Positions 1 to 4,891 of a stretch of 6,517 nucleotides of DNA are shown piece by piece. The notes under the pieces are model-generated. The model saw only the letters and a program-made list of their open reading frames with translations, had not been told where the DNA came from and did no database searches. Within the stretch, counting starts at the first letter, position 1. Each line of letters starts with the position of its first letter. The translations under genes and the position numbers were made by a program. The stretch comes from Candidatus Berkelbacteria bacterium (GTDB lineage: Bacteria > Patescibacteriota > UBA1384 > JAHJRZ01): contig JAPLVI010000132.1 in assembly GCA_026397195.1 (NCBI GenBank), positions 1-6,517 on the forward strand, given 5' to 3'.

Positions 1-237
1 GTCGAGGCGGTCGAAGAGCTGGCACACGTCCCCAGCGGAGACTGTGTAGCCCCAACCACCCTCGAGCGCGTCAGAACCGGTGAGGTCGATAGCGACATCA
101 TCAATATCCGGACGGTTCTTGGCGATTCGGGCGACAGCCGCCACGAACCGCTGATACAGCTCGCCGGCGCTTCGGGTGACACGGGAAGGTGCACCCAGAA
201 GCAGCCCGATGACGACTCCGAGGTCTCCCCAACGCAT
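1..237 (-). CDS. Unrecognised protein with WGDLG and WGYT motifs, N-terminal 79 residues (3' end outside window)
   Basis: The frame is open from an ATG (complement of 235-237) to the window edge, giving 79 residues with no stop. The start is supported by a strong Shine-Dalgarno, AAAGGAG on the minus strand (complement of 247-253), 9 nt before the ATG. The protein begins MRWGDLGVVIGLLLG. It continues as a probable helix, ELYQRFVAAVARI (26-38), and a segment WGYTVSAG (62-69). I do not recognise the family. The WGDLG motif followed seven residues later by Gly, and the WGYT segment, have counterparts in the neighbouring gene 483-1340 (WGDLG at 142-146, WGFTIAVG at 103-110), so the two may be distant paralogues. 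The gene is GC-rich, like that neighbour. The hydrophobic start is too short and too acidic for a convincing signal peptide. It has its own promoter at 340-368. The reading frame is well supported; its function is unknown. Confidence 0.72.
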   Translation of the reverse strand, partial: MRWGDLGVVIGLLLGAPSRVTRSAGELYQRFVAAVARIAKNRPDIDDVAIDLTGSDALEGGWGYTVSAGDVCQLFDRLD

Positions 238-334
238 GGTCAGACACTCCTTTACGTGTGGCCATTAAGGCCGGGTGCTGGCAGGAATGCCAGTTGTCGT
301 CAAAATGAAAAAAAGAACGTCTTTTTCAAGACGT
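238..334 (-). promoter_or_regulatory. Structured 5' leader of the 1-237 gene, with ribosome binding site
   Basis: This stretch lies between the predicted transcription start (about 334) and the ATG at 237. It contains a perfect 6-bp hairpin, arms at 278-283 and 288-293 with a four-base loop. It also has a GGCC/GGCC hairpin (260-263 with 269-272). The AAAGGAG ribosome binding site (247-253) sits in the loop of a small ACAC/GTGT helix (244-247 with 256-259). The exposed SD could favour translation, or its access could be modulated; no known riboswitch class is recognised. Confidence 0.45.
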
Positions 335-335
335 T
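308..335 (-). terminator. Intrinsic-terminator-like hairpin with U-tract, overlapping a transcription start
   Basis: Perfect 8-bp arms AACGTCTT (316-323) and AAGACGTT (328-335) flank a four-base loop. On the minus strand the hairpin is followed by C and seven Ts (complement of 308-314), the usual form of a Rho-independent terminator. It would stop readthrough from 483-1340. However, the predicted start of the 340-368 promoter lies at about 333-335, at the edge of the stem, so it may also act as a 5'-terminal hairpin, an attenuator, or a palindromic operator at the start site. Confidence 0.55.
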
Positions 336-339
336 TTGT

Positions 340-368
340 ATTATAACTTAATTATTATTTTTTGTCAA
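340..368 (-). promoter_or_regulatory. Consensus sigma70-type promoter for the 1-237 gene
   Basis: On the minus strand TTGACA (complement of 363-368) and TATAAT (complement of 340-345) are separated by exactly 17 bp (346-362). Both hexamers match the consensus perfectly and the spacer is AT-rich. The start should fall near 333-335, leaving a leader of about 97 nt. Confidence 0.85.
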
Positions 369-412
369 TATTTCTAAAAGAAAAACGACCGGGATGGACT
401 GGCAAGGGTGAT

Positions 413-432
413 GACAAGTGCAAGCACTTATC
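413..432. repeat. 20-bp interrupted palindrome upstream of the 340-368 promoter
   Basis: The arms AAGTGC and GCACTT (416-421 and 424-429) are separated by AA. Outward extension adds a T/G mismatch (wobble on one RNA strand) and a flanking GA/TC pair, so 413-432 is nearly a full palindrome. It lies about 45 bp upstream of the -35 box at 363-368, where an activator site could be. It might also be part of the 3' region of the 483-1340 transcript. No U-tract follows. Nothing else but AT-rich sequence is seen from 369 to 412. Confidence 0.35.
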
Positions 433-462
433 TCTTCTTGACAGCCCATCCGCGGCCGTTGT

Positions 463-486
463 GATGGGACGAGTTCGCCCCATCAG
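463..486 (-). terminator. Stem-loop at the stop codon of the 483-1340 gene
   Basis: On the minus strand TGATGGGGCG (477-486) pairs with CGTCCCATCA (463-472) around a four-base loop, giving 10 pairs with one G.U. The gene's TGA stop is part of the stem. No T-run follows, so this is a 3'-end stabilising hairpin or a weak or Rho-assisted terminator. The CCCATC segment can alternatively pair with GATGGG further downstream (445-450 against 463-468 on the plus strand). Confidence 0.4.
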
Positions 487-1340
487 GCGTAGTGGGTGAC
501 CGAGATCTCGAGGTGAGCACCTCGGGGGATCTCGATCCTCAGAACGATGTGGCACGGCTGGCCCGGACCGGCGCTCTTGGTCTTCAGCTCGGTGATCTCC
601 GGCTTGGGTTCCTTCGGCTCCTTGAGCACGGTCTCGAGCGGGACATCCCCGGGAGCGCCGGTTGGCGGAGGAGGCGGTGGGCTCGCGGCAGCCGGCTCGG
701 TTGGGGGCTCGATCGGCGGTGCCGGTGGTCCAGGCGGGGGTTCAGGCGGGGGTTCAGGCGGGGTGCCCTTCTCCGAAGCCGCGCGCTCGACATCGAGCAC
801 CAGGTTCCAGATGACCCGTCTGATATAGTCGCCCAGTGCGAAACACTGCTGGTTCCGGACGTCCTGCGCCTCCCTTACGCCGGCGAAGAAGTGCAGAAGC
901 TCGCCCAGGTCGCCCCAGAGGAGAGGGGCCTCGTTCAACTCCGGCAGCGCCACGTCTTCCATCGGCTGGGGACTCTCGGTCTCTTCCTGTCCCTTCTTGA
1001 GGGCTTGGATGCCGACCGCGATGGTGAAGCCCCACTGCTTCTGGTCCTCGACCGGAGCCTCCCCGCGGGCGATCTCCTTGACCCGCCCGAGGATGGCTCT
1101 GGCCTCTTCGAGTCGTACGGGGTAGGCCCAGACATCCGCGTAGCTGCCATCCTCGGTGTAGGTGACCGGCGTCATCTCGGGCACTTTGCCCACGACCTTC
1201 ATGAACTCGACCTGCGGCATTGCGGCGATGGCCCGGATGGCTTGGATGTCATCCGTCATCTCGCCCGCGGCATGATGTAACTGCAACTGCGAAAGCCAAG
1301 AGGCTACGTCCGCCCACGAAGTGGGCCTGTCTTCTGCCAT
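483..1340 (-). CDS. Unrecognised 285-residue protein with WGDL-type motifs and a proline-rich linker
   Basis: I do not recognise this family. The start chosen is the ATG at 1338-1340, preceded by GGGAGGAAC with 6 nt spacing. The frame opens eight codons earlier, but that extension covers the ribosome binding site. There is no signal peptide or membrane segment, so the product is probably cytoplasmic. Residues 1-190 look mainly helical, with SWADVASWLSQL (8-19), WGFTIAVG (103-110) and LWGDLGELLHFF (141-152). The first and third match each other loosely, and all recall motifs of the 1-237 gene. Residues 193-234 are a flexible Pro/Glu/Ala linker partly encoded by a 12-nt tandem repeat. The tail 258-285 (CHIVLRIEIPRGAHLEISVTHY) looks like beta strands, possibly a small binding domain. 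The gene is strongly GC-rich, unlike the AT-leaning gene just upstream, and has its own consensus promoter at 1411-1439. The modular layout suggests a scaffold or binding protein, but that is a guess. Confidence 0.82.
   Translation of the reverse strand: MAEDRPTSWADVASWLSQLQLHHAAGEMTDDIQAIRAIAAMPQVEFMKVVGKVPEMTPVTYTEDGSYADVWAYPVRLEEARAILGRVKEIARGEAPVEDQKQWGFTIAVGIQALKKGQEETESPQPMEDVALPELNEAPLLWGDLGELLHFFAGVREAQDVRNQQCFALGDYIRRVIWNLVLDVERAASEKGTPPEPPPEPPPGPPAPPIEPPTEPAAASPPPPPPTGAPGDVPLETVLKEPKEPKPEITELKTKSAGPGQPCHIVLRIEIPRGAHLEISVTHYA
731..763. repeat. 12-bp tandem repeat, about 2.75 copies
   Basis: The unit CAGGCGGGGGTT occurs at 731-742 and 743-754, with a partial third copy at 755-763. 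On the minus strand it encodes the PEPP-type repeats of the proline-rich linker (about residues 193-204). Copy number could vary by slippage, which would lengthen or shorten the linker without a frameshift. Confidence 0.85.
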
Positions 1341-1404
1341 GCTGGGTTCCTCCCATATGGGCACACAATGCCCAAAATGCCTAACTAGGTTCGTCCTGTA
1401 GGTT
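1341..1404 (-). promoter_or_regulatory. Leader of the 483-1340 gene with SD and alternative pairings
   Basis: The SD GGGAGGA lies at about 1348-1354 (complement), 6-7 nt before the ATG. Upstream, the plus-strand arms GGGCA (1359-1363) and TGCCC (1369-1373) form a 5-bp hairpin with a five-base loop. The palindrome CCCATATGGG (1352-1361) shares its GGG with that hairpin and touches the SD. The two structures are mutually exclusive and could modulate SD access. Confidence 0.4.
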
Positions 1405-1408
1405 AGGC
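1379..1408. repeat. Inverted repeat spanning the transcription start of the 483-1340 gene
   Basis: The 7-bp arms GCCTAAC (1379-1385) and GTTAGGC (1402-1408) enclose 16 bp that can pair further (TA, then GG/CC) with a few bulged bases. The predicted start of the 1411-1439 promoter is about 1404, inside the right arm. This position suits a repressor operator or a 5'-terminal mRNA hairpin. The arms fit the inverse-core and core consensus of integron attC sites, but the element is much shorter than known attC sites. Confidence 0.5.
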
Positions 1409-1410
1409 TG

Positions 1411-1439
1411 ATTATAGCTTAAACTAATTATTTTGTCAA
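1411..1439 (-). promoter_or_regulatory. Consensus sigma70-type promoter for the 483-1340 gene
   Basis: On the minus strand TTGACA (complement of 1434-1439) and TATAAT (complement of 1411-1416) are separated by 17 bp (1417-1433). Both hexamers are perfect. The start is predicted near 1404, giving a leader of about 64 nt. Confidence 0.87.
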
Positions 1440-1440
1440 T

Positions 1441-1480
1441 AAAAATTAAAAAGAGTCCAATTTAGGCTGCGACGCGAGCC
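1441..1480 (-). terminator. Possible intrinsic terminator of the DHH-like gene
   Basis: On the minus strand GGCT (1477-1480) pairs with AGCC (1465-1468), extended by two G-C pairs past a bulge. The helix spans the last codons, up to the TAA stop. It is followed after about 12 nt by TTTTT-AA-TTTTT (complement of 1441-1452). The stem is short and the T-run is offset, so the call is tentative. The T-rich tail runs directly into the -35 box of the next promoter (1434-1439). Confidence 0.35.
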
Positions 1481-3879
1481 GTTCTAAAATTAGTCCTGGG
1501 TCCCCTTCTTTCGCCTCTTCTATCGTGGCGGAGGCCCCCTTCCCCTCTCTCGCGAGAAGTATTCTCTCTTCTTTCTCTGCCAAATCTGGCTGTTCTGCCG
1601 CTTAATTCATTTTGTAAATATTGAAGAAGTCTGCCCGTAGGCGCAGCTTGACCATTGGTTAGAGTATGAATAATTTCACCTAATTTAATTGTCACCGGTC
1701 CTCTATCATCGAGTGGCTTGAGCCACATTCCTCTAACACGAATACCTTGCGCCAGGGCTTTATCTCTGGGCCAGCCGGAAATAAAGAATTGTTTGCGTTC
1801 TGGCTGCCATCTGATATGAATTTTGTAACCTAGCGCAAAGACCGCTTCTGCCCTTCTGATGCCATCGAAATCAACAAAAGCTTTGCCATAAGGCGTCTCA
1901 AGGCTTAATCCTTCGGTCTCGCCACGACGAATAATTTCTTTGGCTTCCAAATTGTCTCTTCGTGCGTCTTCACTTGCTCCAAGCAAGCGCGGGTTAATCG
2001 CCCTGATTTCATCATCGGTCAAAGATGCAGTTTCATCGCCACCTTGTTCAAAGAAACGGTAGAGCTCTTCCGCTGACATTTTGCGGTAAAAGCCTAAAAC
2101 AGTGCGATGCGAATGCTCAAAGGTTTCCGCAAGTTTAGGATGGTTGGCATTATCAATATAAGTTATAAACTGAACAAATTTATCTAAGGCTTCTGTCTTC
2201 TCTAAAAGGCCAGAAGCAGCCAAAGATTCATAGAGAACCTCGGTAGCAGAAAGATCGTTGCCCGTCTCGTCACCATGGTGATCAAGGATAAGAGTCTGGC
2301 CAAAAGGATGTTCGCTATCGACACCCTCAACGACTAAGCCGTGACGCTTTGAGGTATCCCCAATTAAATCGCATTGTATAAATTGTCCTTGCTCAACGTA
2401 TCGAATTTGCGAAGTATCAAAACCGGCTTGATTTAATACAAACTTAAAGCCTTCACCATCATTATCTGAATGATTACTTAATGGCCTGTCGCCTCCACCC
2501 ATACCATGAATAACAATATCCTTGACTAATTCTCTTGTCTTTTGGTTAAAGATAACATCTGATTCTGCCGCCGTATTAGCATTAAGCTCTAAATAACTTC
2601 TGATACGAGCCAAGGTAATCATGGCAAATTTGCGGGAAAGTTCTTTTTTGTCGCCCAAAGTCATTTCTTTGCTGACAACTGCTGGTACTCGCCCAGCTCC
2701 TATGGTTCGACGACGATTATAAATAATTGGCGTTGATTCTCGACTCCATTTATACGGTGTCCTAAAAATGGAAACCTTTTCGCCTTTTTTCTCTTTGGCA
2801 ATACAATATTTACTTAAAAGATAAAGACCAGACGCCGTCACAGCACTCCAATCGGCCAGAGATAAACCTCGGCCTAAAGTATGGGCGGCACGACCAAAAA
2901 TATCATGGTAATAAGAGAAGTCCATCTGATGCGCCTGCGCAAGTTGAGCGGTATGGGCTAATTTTGAGGGGTCATTATAAACAAATTGTGCTCCGTGCTG
3001 ATTCCAAAAGACATGATGAGCGGAGTTAAAATGGTCATAATTTTTAATTCCCAAGGGAATTCCGGCAAAAACAGCTGTACCGATGGTCAAAACAGAAGAA
3101 GCGACCGCTCTACCTAAGGCCCAATTGCGCTCTGATTCGAGATTCGATTTTTCGACTTCCTCTAATTGTTCGGAAGCATTAGAAATGCTCCCCACCAAGA
3201 TAAAGTATTCGTCCTCGGTTAAGCCCCTACCTTCGGCTTTTCTTTTTTTAATCCAACCCTTTAATTTAGCTATTTCTTCCGATAAAGCTTTTTGTGCTTT
3301 AAGTTCTCTCTCCGTTCTTTCAGCTCCCCAGCCTAGTCTTTCCGCTGCCTCAAGTACACCATCAAAACCATTTCTCATACCGATAGTCCAAAGAATAGGC
3401 GTAACTATTGGTAAAACACCAATACCAGTAAAAGTCATAGCGGCAGCTAGACCAAAACCACCGGCAACTTTAAGACCAATTTTGGCCCATTTTCTCAATT
3501 CGCCGCTTTCTTTATATTCACCAGCCGTGTCTAAATCTTGAGCTTCTTCTACCCTTTTTCCTTCACGGTCAAACCAAGCACTCATTCTATTAATTCGACC
3601 CTCACCATAACGAAAATCAGCCCTATTTTCCTGATTCTCAACCAAACCATTTAAATAATAAACGGCTTGTTCTTCGAAATCTCTCTCGGTTCCACTTTCA
3701 TCGCTTTCAGAAATAAAATTTTCTTCGACATGTCTTTCTAGCTCATCATTATCCTGATTGTCTTGTCGAGAAGATAAATTATCTTGTCTTTCATAGCCTG
3801 AAAGCGACCTCATATTACTTGGTGAGGTTTCAGAGTCCAAAGTCTGGGTATTTGGTTGTTCATCAATTCTTTGGTTCAT
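1462..3879 (-). CDS. Membrane-anchored protein with a DHH-type phosphoesterase-like domain (805 aa)
   Basis: Residues 1-130 are acidic, Gln/Asp/Glu/Ser-rich and probably disordered. Hydrophobic stretches at about 133-168 (one or two membrane passes), 253-278 and 338-358 indicate membrane anchoring, with charged, coiled-coil-like helix between them (175-250). Residues 415-650 resemble the DHH superfamily: HSDNDG (470-475) fits the HxDxDG metal-binding motif I, LILDHHG (530-536) is the DHH motif III, D504 or D508 may serve as motif II, and D576 in YIDNANHP as motif IV. Known DHH enzymes use these residues to bind Mn2+ and cleave phosphodiester or pyrophosphate bonds (RecJ, NrnA, GdpP, PpaC). 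No DHHA1 GGGHP-like motif is visible, so the substrate is unclear. Residues 655-745 form a further folded region, and the tail 761-805 is Arg-rich, possibly binding nucleic acid. No good Shine-Dalgarno precedes the ATG. Its promoter (3943-3971) overlaps that of the divergent exported-protein gene. A GdpP-like cyclic-dinucleotide phosphodiesterase is one possibility, unproven. Confidence 0.72.
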   Translation of the reverse strand: MNQRIDEQPNTQTLDSETSPSNMRSLSGYERQDNLSSRQDNQDNDELERHVEENFISESDESGTERDFEEQAVYYLNGLVENQENRADFRYGEGRINRMSAWFDREGKRVEEAQDLDTAGEYKESGELRKWAKIGLKVAGGFGLAAAMTFTGIGVLPIVTPILWTIGMRNGFDGVLEAAERLGWGAERTERELKAQKALSEEIAKLKGWIKKRKAEGRGLTEDEYFILVGSISNASEQLEEVEKSNLESERNWALGRAVASSVLTIGTAVFAGIPLGIKNYDHFNSAHHVFWNQHGAQFVYNDPSKLAHTAQLAQAHQMDFSYYHDIFGRAAHTLGRGLSLADWSAVTASGLYLLSKYCIAKEKKGEKVSIFRTPYKWSRESTPIIYNRRRTIGAGRVPAVVSKEMTLGDKKELSRKFAMITLARIRSYLELNANTAAESDVIFNQKTRELVKDIVIHGMGGGDRPLSNHSDNDGEGFKFVLNQAGFDTSQIRYVEQGQFIQCDLIGDTSKRHGLVVEGVDSEHPFGQTLILDHHGDETGNDLSATEVLYESLAASGLLEKTEALDKFVQFITYIDNANHPKLAETFEHSHRTVLGFYRKMSAEELYRFFEQGGDETASLTDDEIRAINPRLLGASEDARRDNLEAKEIIRRGETEGLSLETPYGKAFVDFDGIRRAEAVFALGYKIHIRWQPERKQFFISGWPRDKALAQGIRVRGMWLKPLDDRGPVTIKLGEIIHTLTNGQAAPTGRLLQYLQNELSGRTARFGRERRENTSRERGEGGLRHDRRGERRGPRTNFRTARVAA

Positions 3880-3892
3880 AACTTGACAAATT

Positions 3893-3916
3893 GGTAAAAT
3901 TGCATTAATTTTTACC
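3893..3916. promoter_or_regulatory. Hairpin in the 5' leader of the DHH-like gene
   Basis: On the plus strand GGTAAAATT (3893-3901) pairs with AATTTTTACC (3907-3916), giving 9 bp with one bulged base and a five-base loop. It lies about 14 nt upstream of the ATG, inside the roughly 57-nt leader, and could affect translation. The sequence directly before the start codon shows no Shine-Dalgarno, so initiation may depend on local structure or another mechanism. Confidence 0.45.
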
Positions 3917-3942
3917 TAATCCCTGATTATTAAACTAAAAGC

Positions 3943-3971
3943 ATTATACACCCCTTGACTTTTTTTGTCAA
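3943..3971 (-). promoter_or_regulatory. Consensus sigma70-type promoter for the DHH-like gene
   Basis: On the minus strand TTGACA (complement of 3966-3971), 17 bp (3949-3965) and TATAAT (complement of 3943-3948) match the consensus perfectly. The start is predicted near 3936. Its -35 box lies within the spacer of the divergent plus-strand promoter. Confidence 0.87.
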
Positions 3972-3983
3972 GCGTGATATAAT
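3955..3983 (+). promoter_or_regulatory. Divergent sigma70-type promoter for the exported-protein gene
   Basis: TTGACT (3955-3960), a 17-bp spacer (3961-3977) and TATAAT (3978-3983) differ from the consensus at one base. The start is predicted near 3990. The two divergent -35 boxes form an inverted repeat, CTTGAC (3954-3959) and GTCAAG (3967-3972) around seven Ts, so the two promoters occupy the same DNA and probably exclude each other. Confidence 0.85.
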
Positions 3984-3989
3984 GGCGCT

Positions 3990-4212
3990 GAAAAGAAAAA
4001 AGAAATAGGAGTACCTTAATAAGGTATTTAACAGGTTAACTAGATTTTACCTGTTATTACCTGCTACGGCCCTTCCTGACGAGCGATCAACTTAATATAT
4101 CATCGTCAGAAAGAGTCGTAGCAGTAGTAGACTGAAACCAAAGGTCACCCCATCTGGGGGACCTAGAGGATTCGTGGCCACGGGCCACAACCACAAGGGA
4201 GAGTGTACCACC
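3990..4212 (+). promoter_or_regulatory. Long structured 5' leader RNA (possible cis-regulatory RNA) of the exported-protein gene
   Basis: About 223 nt separate the predicted start from the ATG at 4213. Hairpins in order: P1 TACCTT/AAGGTA (4012-4017 with 4021-4026); P2 TAACAGGT/ACCTGTTA (4029-4036 with 4049-4056), extendable by GGTA/TACC (4023-4026 with 4058-4061), which competes with P1; P3, a long interrupted stem at 4061-4124; P4 GGTC-A-CCCC/GGGGGACC (4143-4151 with 4156-4163); P5 GTGGCC/GGCCAC (4174-4179 with 4183-4188). P1, P2-extended and P3 share bases, which allows switching. No long U-tract follows any stem, so control of translation or RNA stability is likelier than attenuation. An AGGAG (4007-4011) has no start codon within reach. 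I recognise no known riboswitch or T-box. Confidence 0.5.
4061..4124. repeat. 64-nt long interrupted stem-loop
   Basis: The arm CTGCTACGGC (4061-4070) pairs with GTCGTAGCAG (4115-4124), with one G.U. After a C/A mismatch, CTT (4072-4074) pairs with AAG (4111-4113). After another C/A mismatch, CTGACGA (4076-4082) pairs with TCGTCAG (4103-4109). GAT (4085-4087) then pairs with ATC (4099-4101) around an 11-nt loop. About 23 pairs in one helix is far above chance. It may be a structured RNA element, a protein-binding site, or a remnant of a mobile-element end. Confidence 0.7.
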
Positions 4213-4839
4213 ATGCTCAAGCGCTTCATTTGCACCGCCGTTGTCGTATCACTGACCGTATTCGTCGTGTTGGTCGCCGGAGCGAACGCCCAGAAGGGCA
4301 CAAACGTCATGGAGAACGCTGACAACGCGGGTACGCCCGCCACGGACACTACCCAGACGGTTGCGGAGAAGCCCTCCCCCGAGGCGCCCGCCACGACCAC
4401 CACCGAGACGGTACCGACCACAGAGAAGAAGGCTGAGGAGTCGACCCCCGGGTCGAGCTCTGACAAGCCGCTCTACGTCAAGATCATTGACGGGGAACCT
4501 CGGGCTATCGACAAACACGGCAACATTCAACCGAAACCAGCCCGACGTGCCACCACTCATCGTCACCGCGAAGATCCTCGGATGAAGTCGCTCTGGGAAT
4601 ACCGTAACGGTCACACCAAGGACCAGAAGGTCCAATGGAATGCCATTTCCACCGCGCAGGCGAAGGCCAACCAGGCCGACGCCAAAGCCGAGAACCTCGA
4701 CACGAGGGTAAGCACGCTGGAGAAGGCAGCCAAGGGAATCCCCTGGTGGGGATGGCTAGCTCTCGTACTCGGTGCTATCGGCACCATCCTCGGGATCTGG
4801 CGTCTCGCCGGAGGCGGATTCCGCCGCGTCTACTACTAG
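4213..4839 (+). CDS. Exported coiled-coil protein with signal peptide and C-terminal membrane anchor (208 aa)
   Basis: The ATG at 4213 is preceded by AAGGGAGAG with 9 nt spacing and starts a classic signal peptide: MLKR, a hydrophobic core (about 8-22), and ANA before Q27 as a likely cleavage site. An in-frame GTG at 4174 with AGAGGA 3 nt upstream would put 13 extra residues before the signal, and its GTG is inside a hairpin, so it is less likely. Residues 36-83 form a Thr/Pro/Glu/Ala-rich stalk. Residues 85-130 form a small basic His/Arg-containing region. Residues 138-174 look like a coiled coil (LDTRVSTLEKAA). Residues 177-196 (WWGWLALVLGAIGTILGIW) form a membrane span, followed by a short tail with RR. 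The expected topology is a body outside the membrane with the C-terminus in the cytoplasm. I do not recognise the family; a surface stalk, envelope-spanning tether or oligomeric anchor would fit. The gene is GC-rich between AT-leaning neighbours. It is divergent from the DHH-like gene and convergent with the glycosyltransferase gene. Confidence 0.82.
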   Translation: MLKRFICTAVVVSLTVFVVLVAGANAQKGTNVMENADNAGTPATDTTQTVAEKPSPEAPATTTTETVPTTEKKAEESTPGSSSDKPLYVKIIDGEPRAIDKHGNIQPKPARRATTHRHREDPRMKSLWEYRNGHTKDQKVQWNAISTAQAKANQADAKAENLDTRVSTLEKAAKGIPWWGWLALVLGAIGTILGIWRLAGGGFRRVYY

Positions 4840-4858
4840 CGATTCCCGGAGAGGGAGC

Positions 4859-4872
4859 TGACCCTCGGGTCA
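4859..4872 (+). other. Small stem-loop just after the exported-protein gene
   Basis: TGACC (4859-4863) and GGTCA (4868-4872) form a 5-bp stem with a CTCG loop, 20 nt after the stop. No T-run follows. It may protect the 3' end together with the larger hairpin at 4892-4964. Confidence 0.3.
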
Positions 4873-4891
4873 ACACCTTCTCCCAAGAACC

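Noticed and set aside
348..449. 33-residue minus-strand frame beginning MGCQEE
   Set aside because: It has no ribosome binding site, lies downstream of a probable 3' hairpin, and runs through the -35 region of the 340-368 promoter.
731..763. CRISPR-like or other functional repeat array
   Set aside because: The 12-bp units are contiguous with no spacers and are explained by the proline-rich coding repeat.
492..1280. 262-residue open frame on the plus strand opposite the 483-1340 gene
   Set aside because: It is an antisense shadow of a GC-rich gene: Arg/Gly/Leu-rich, with no ribosome binding site, while the minus-strand frame has a promoter, SD and plausible protein composition.
1341..1364. 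Upstream ATG at 1362-1364 as the start of the 483-1340 gene
   Set aside because: The extra eight codons cover the GGGAGGA ribosome binding site of the inner ATG, and no SD precedes the outer one.
1379..1408. Integron attC recombination site
   Set aside because: The arms fit the RYYYAAC and GTTRRRY cores, but only 16 bp separate them, far less than in known attC sites. No integrase or cassette array is present, and a position over the transcription start explains the repeat better.
3083..3541. 152-residue plus-strand frame inside the DHH-like gene
   Set aside because: It has no SD and low-complexity Ser/Pro/Ala composition typical of an antisense shadow, inside a well-supported long gene.
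4174..4212. GTG at 4174 as the start of the exported-protein gene
   Set aside because: Its AGAGGA is only 3 nt away and the GTG is buried in a perfect 6-bp hairpin. The ATG at 4213 has a well-spaced SD and gives a normal signal peptide.
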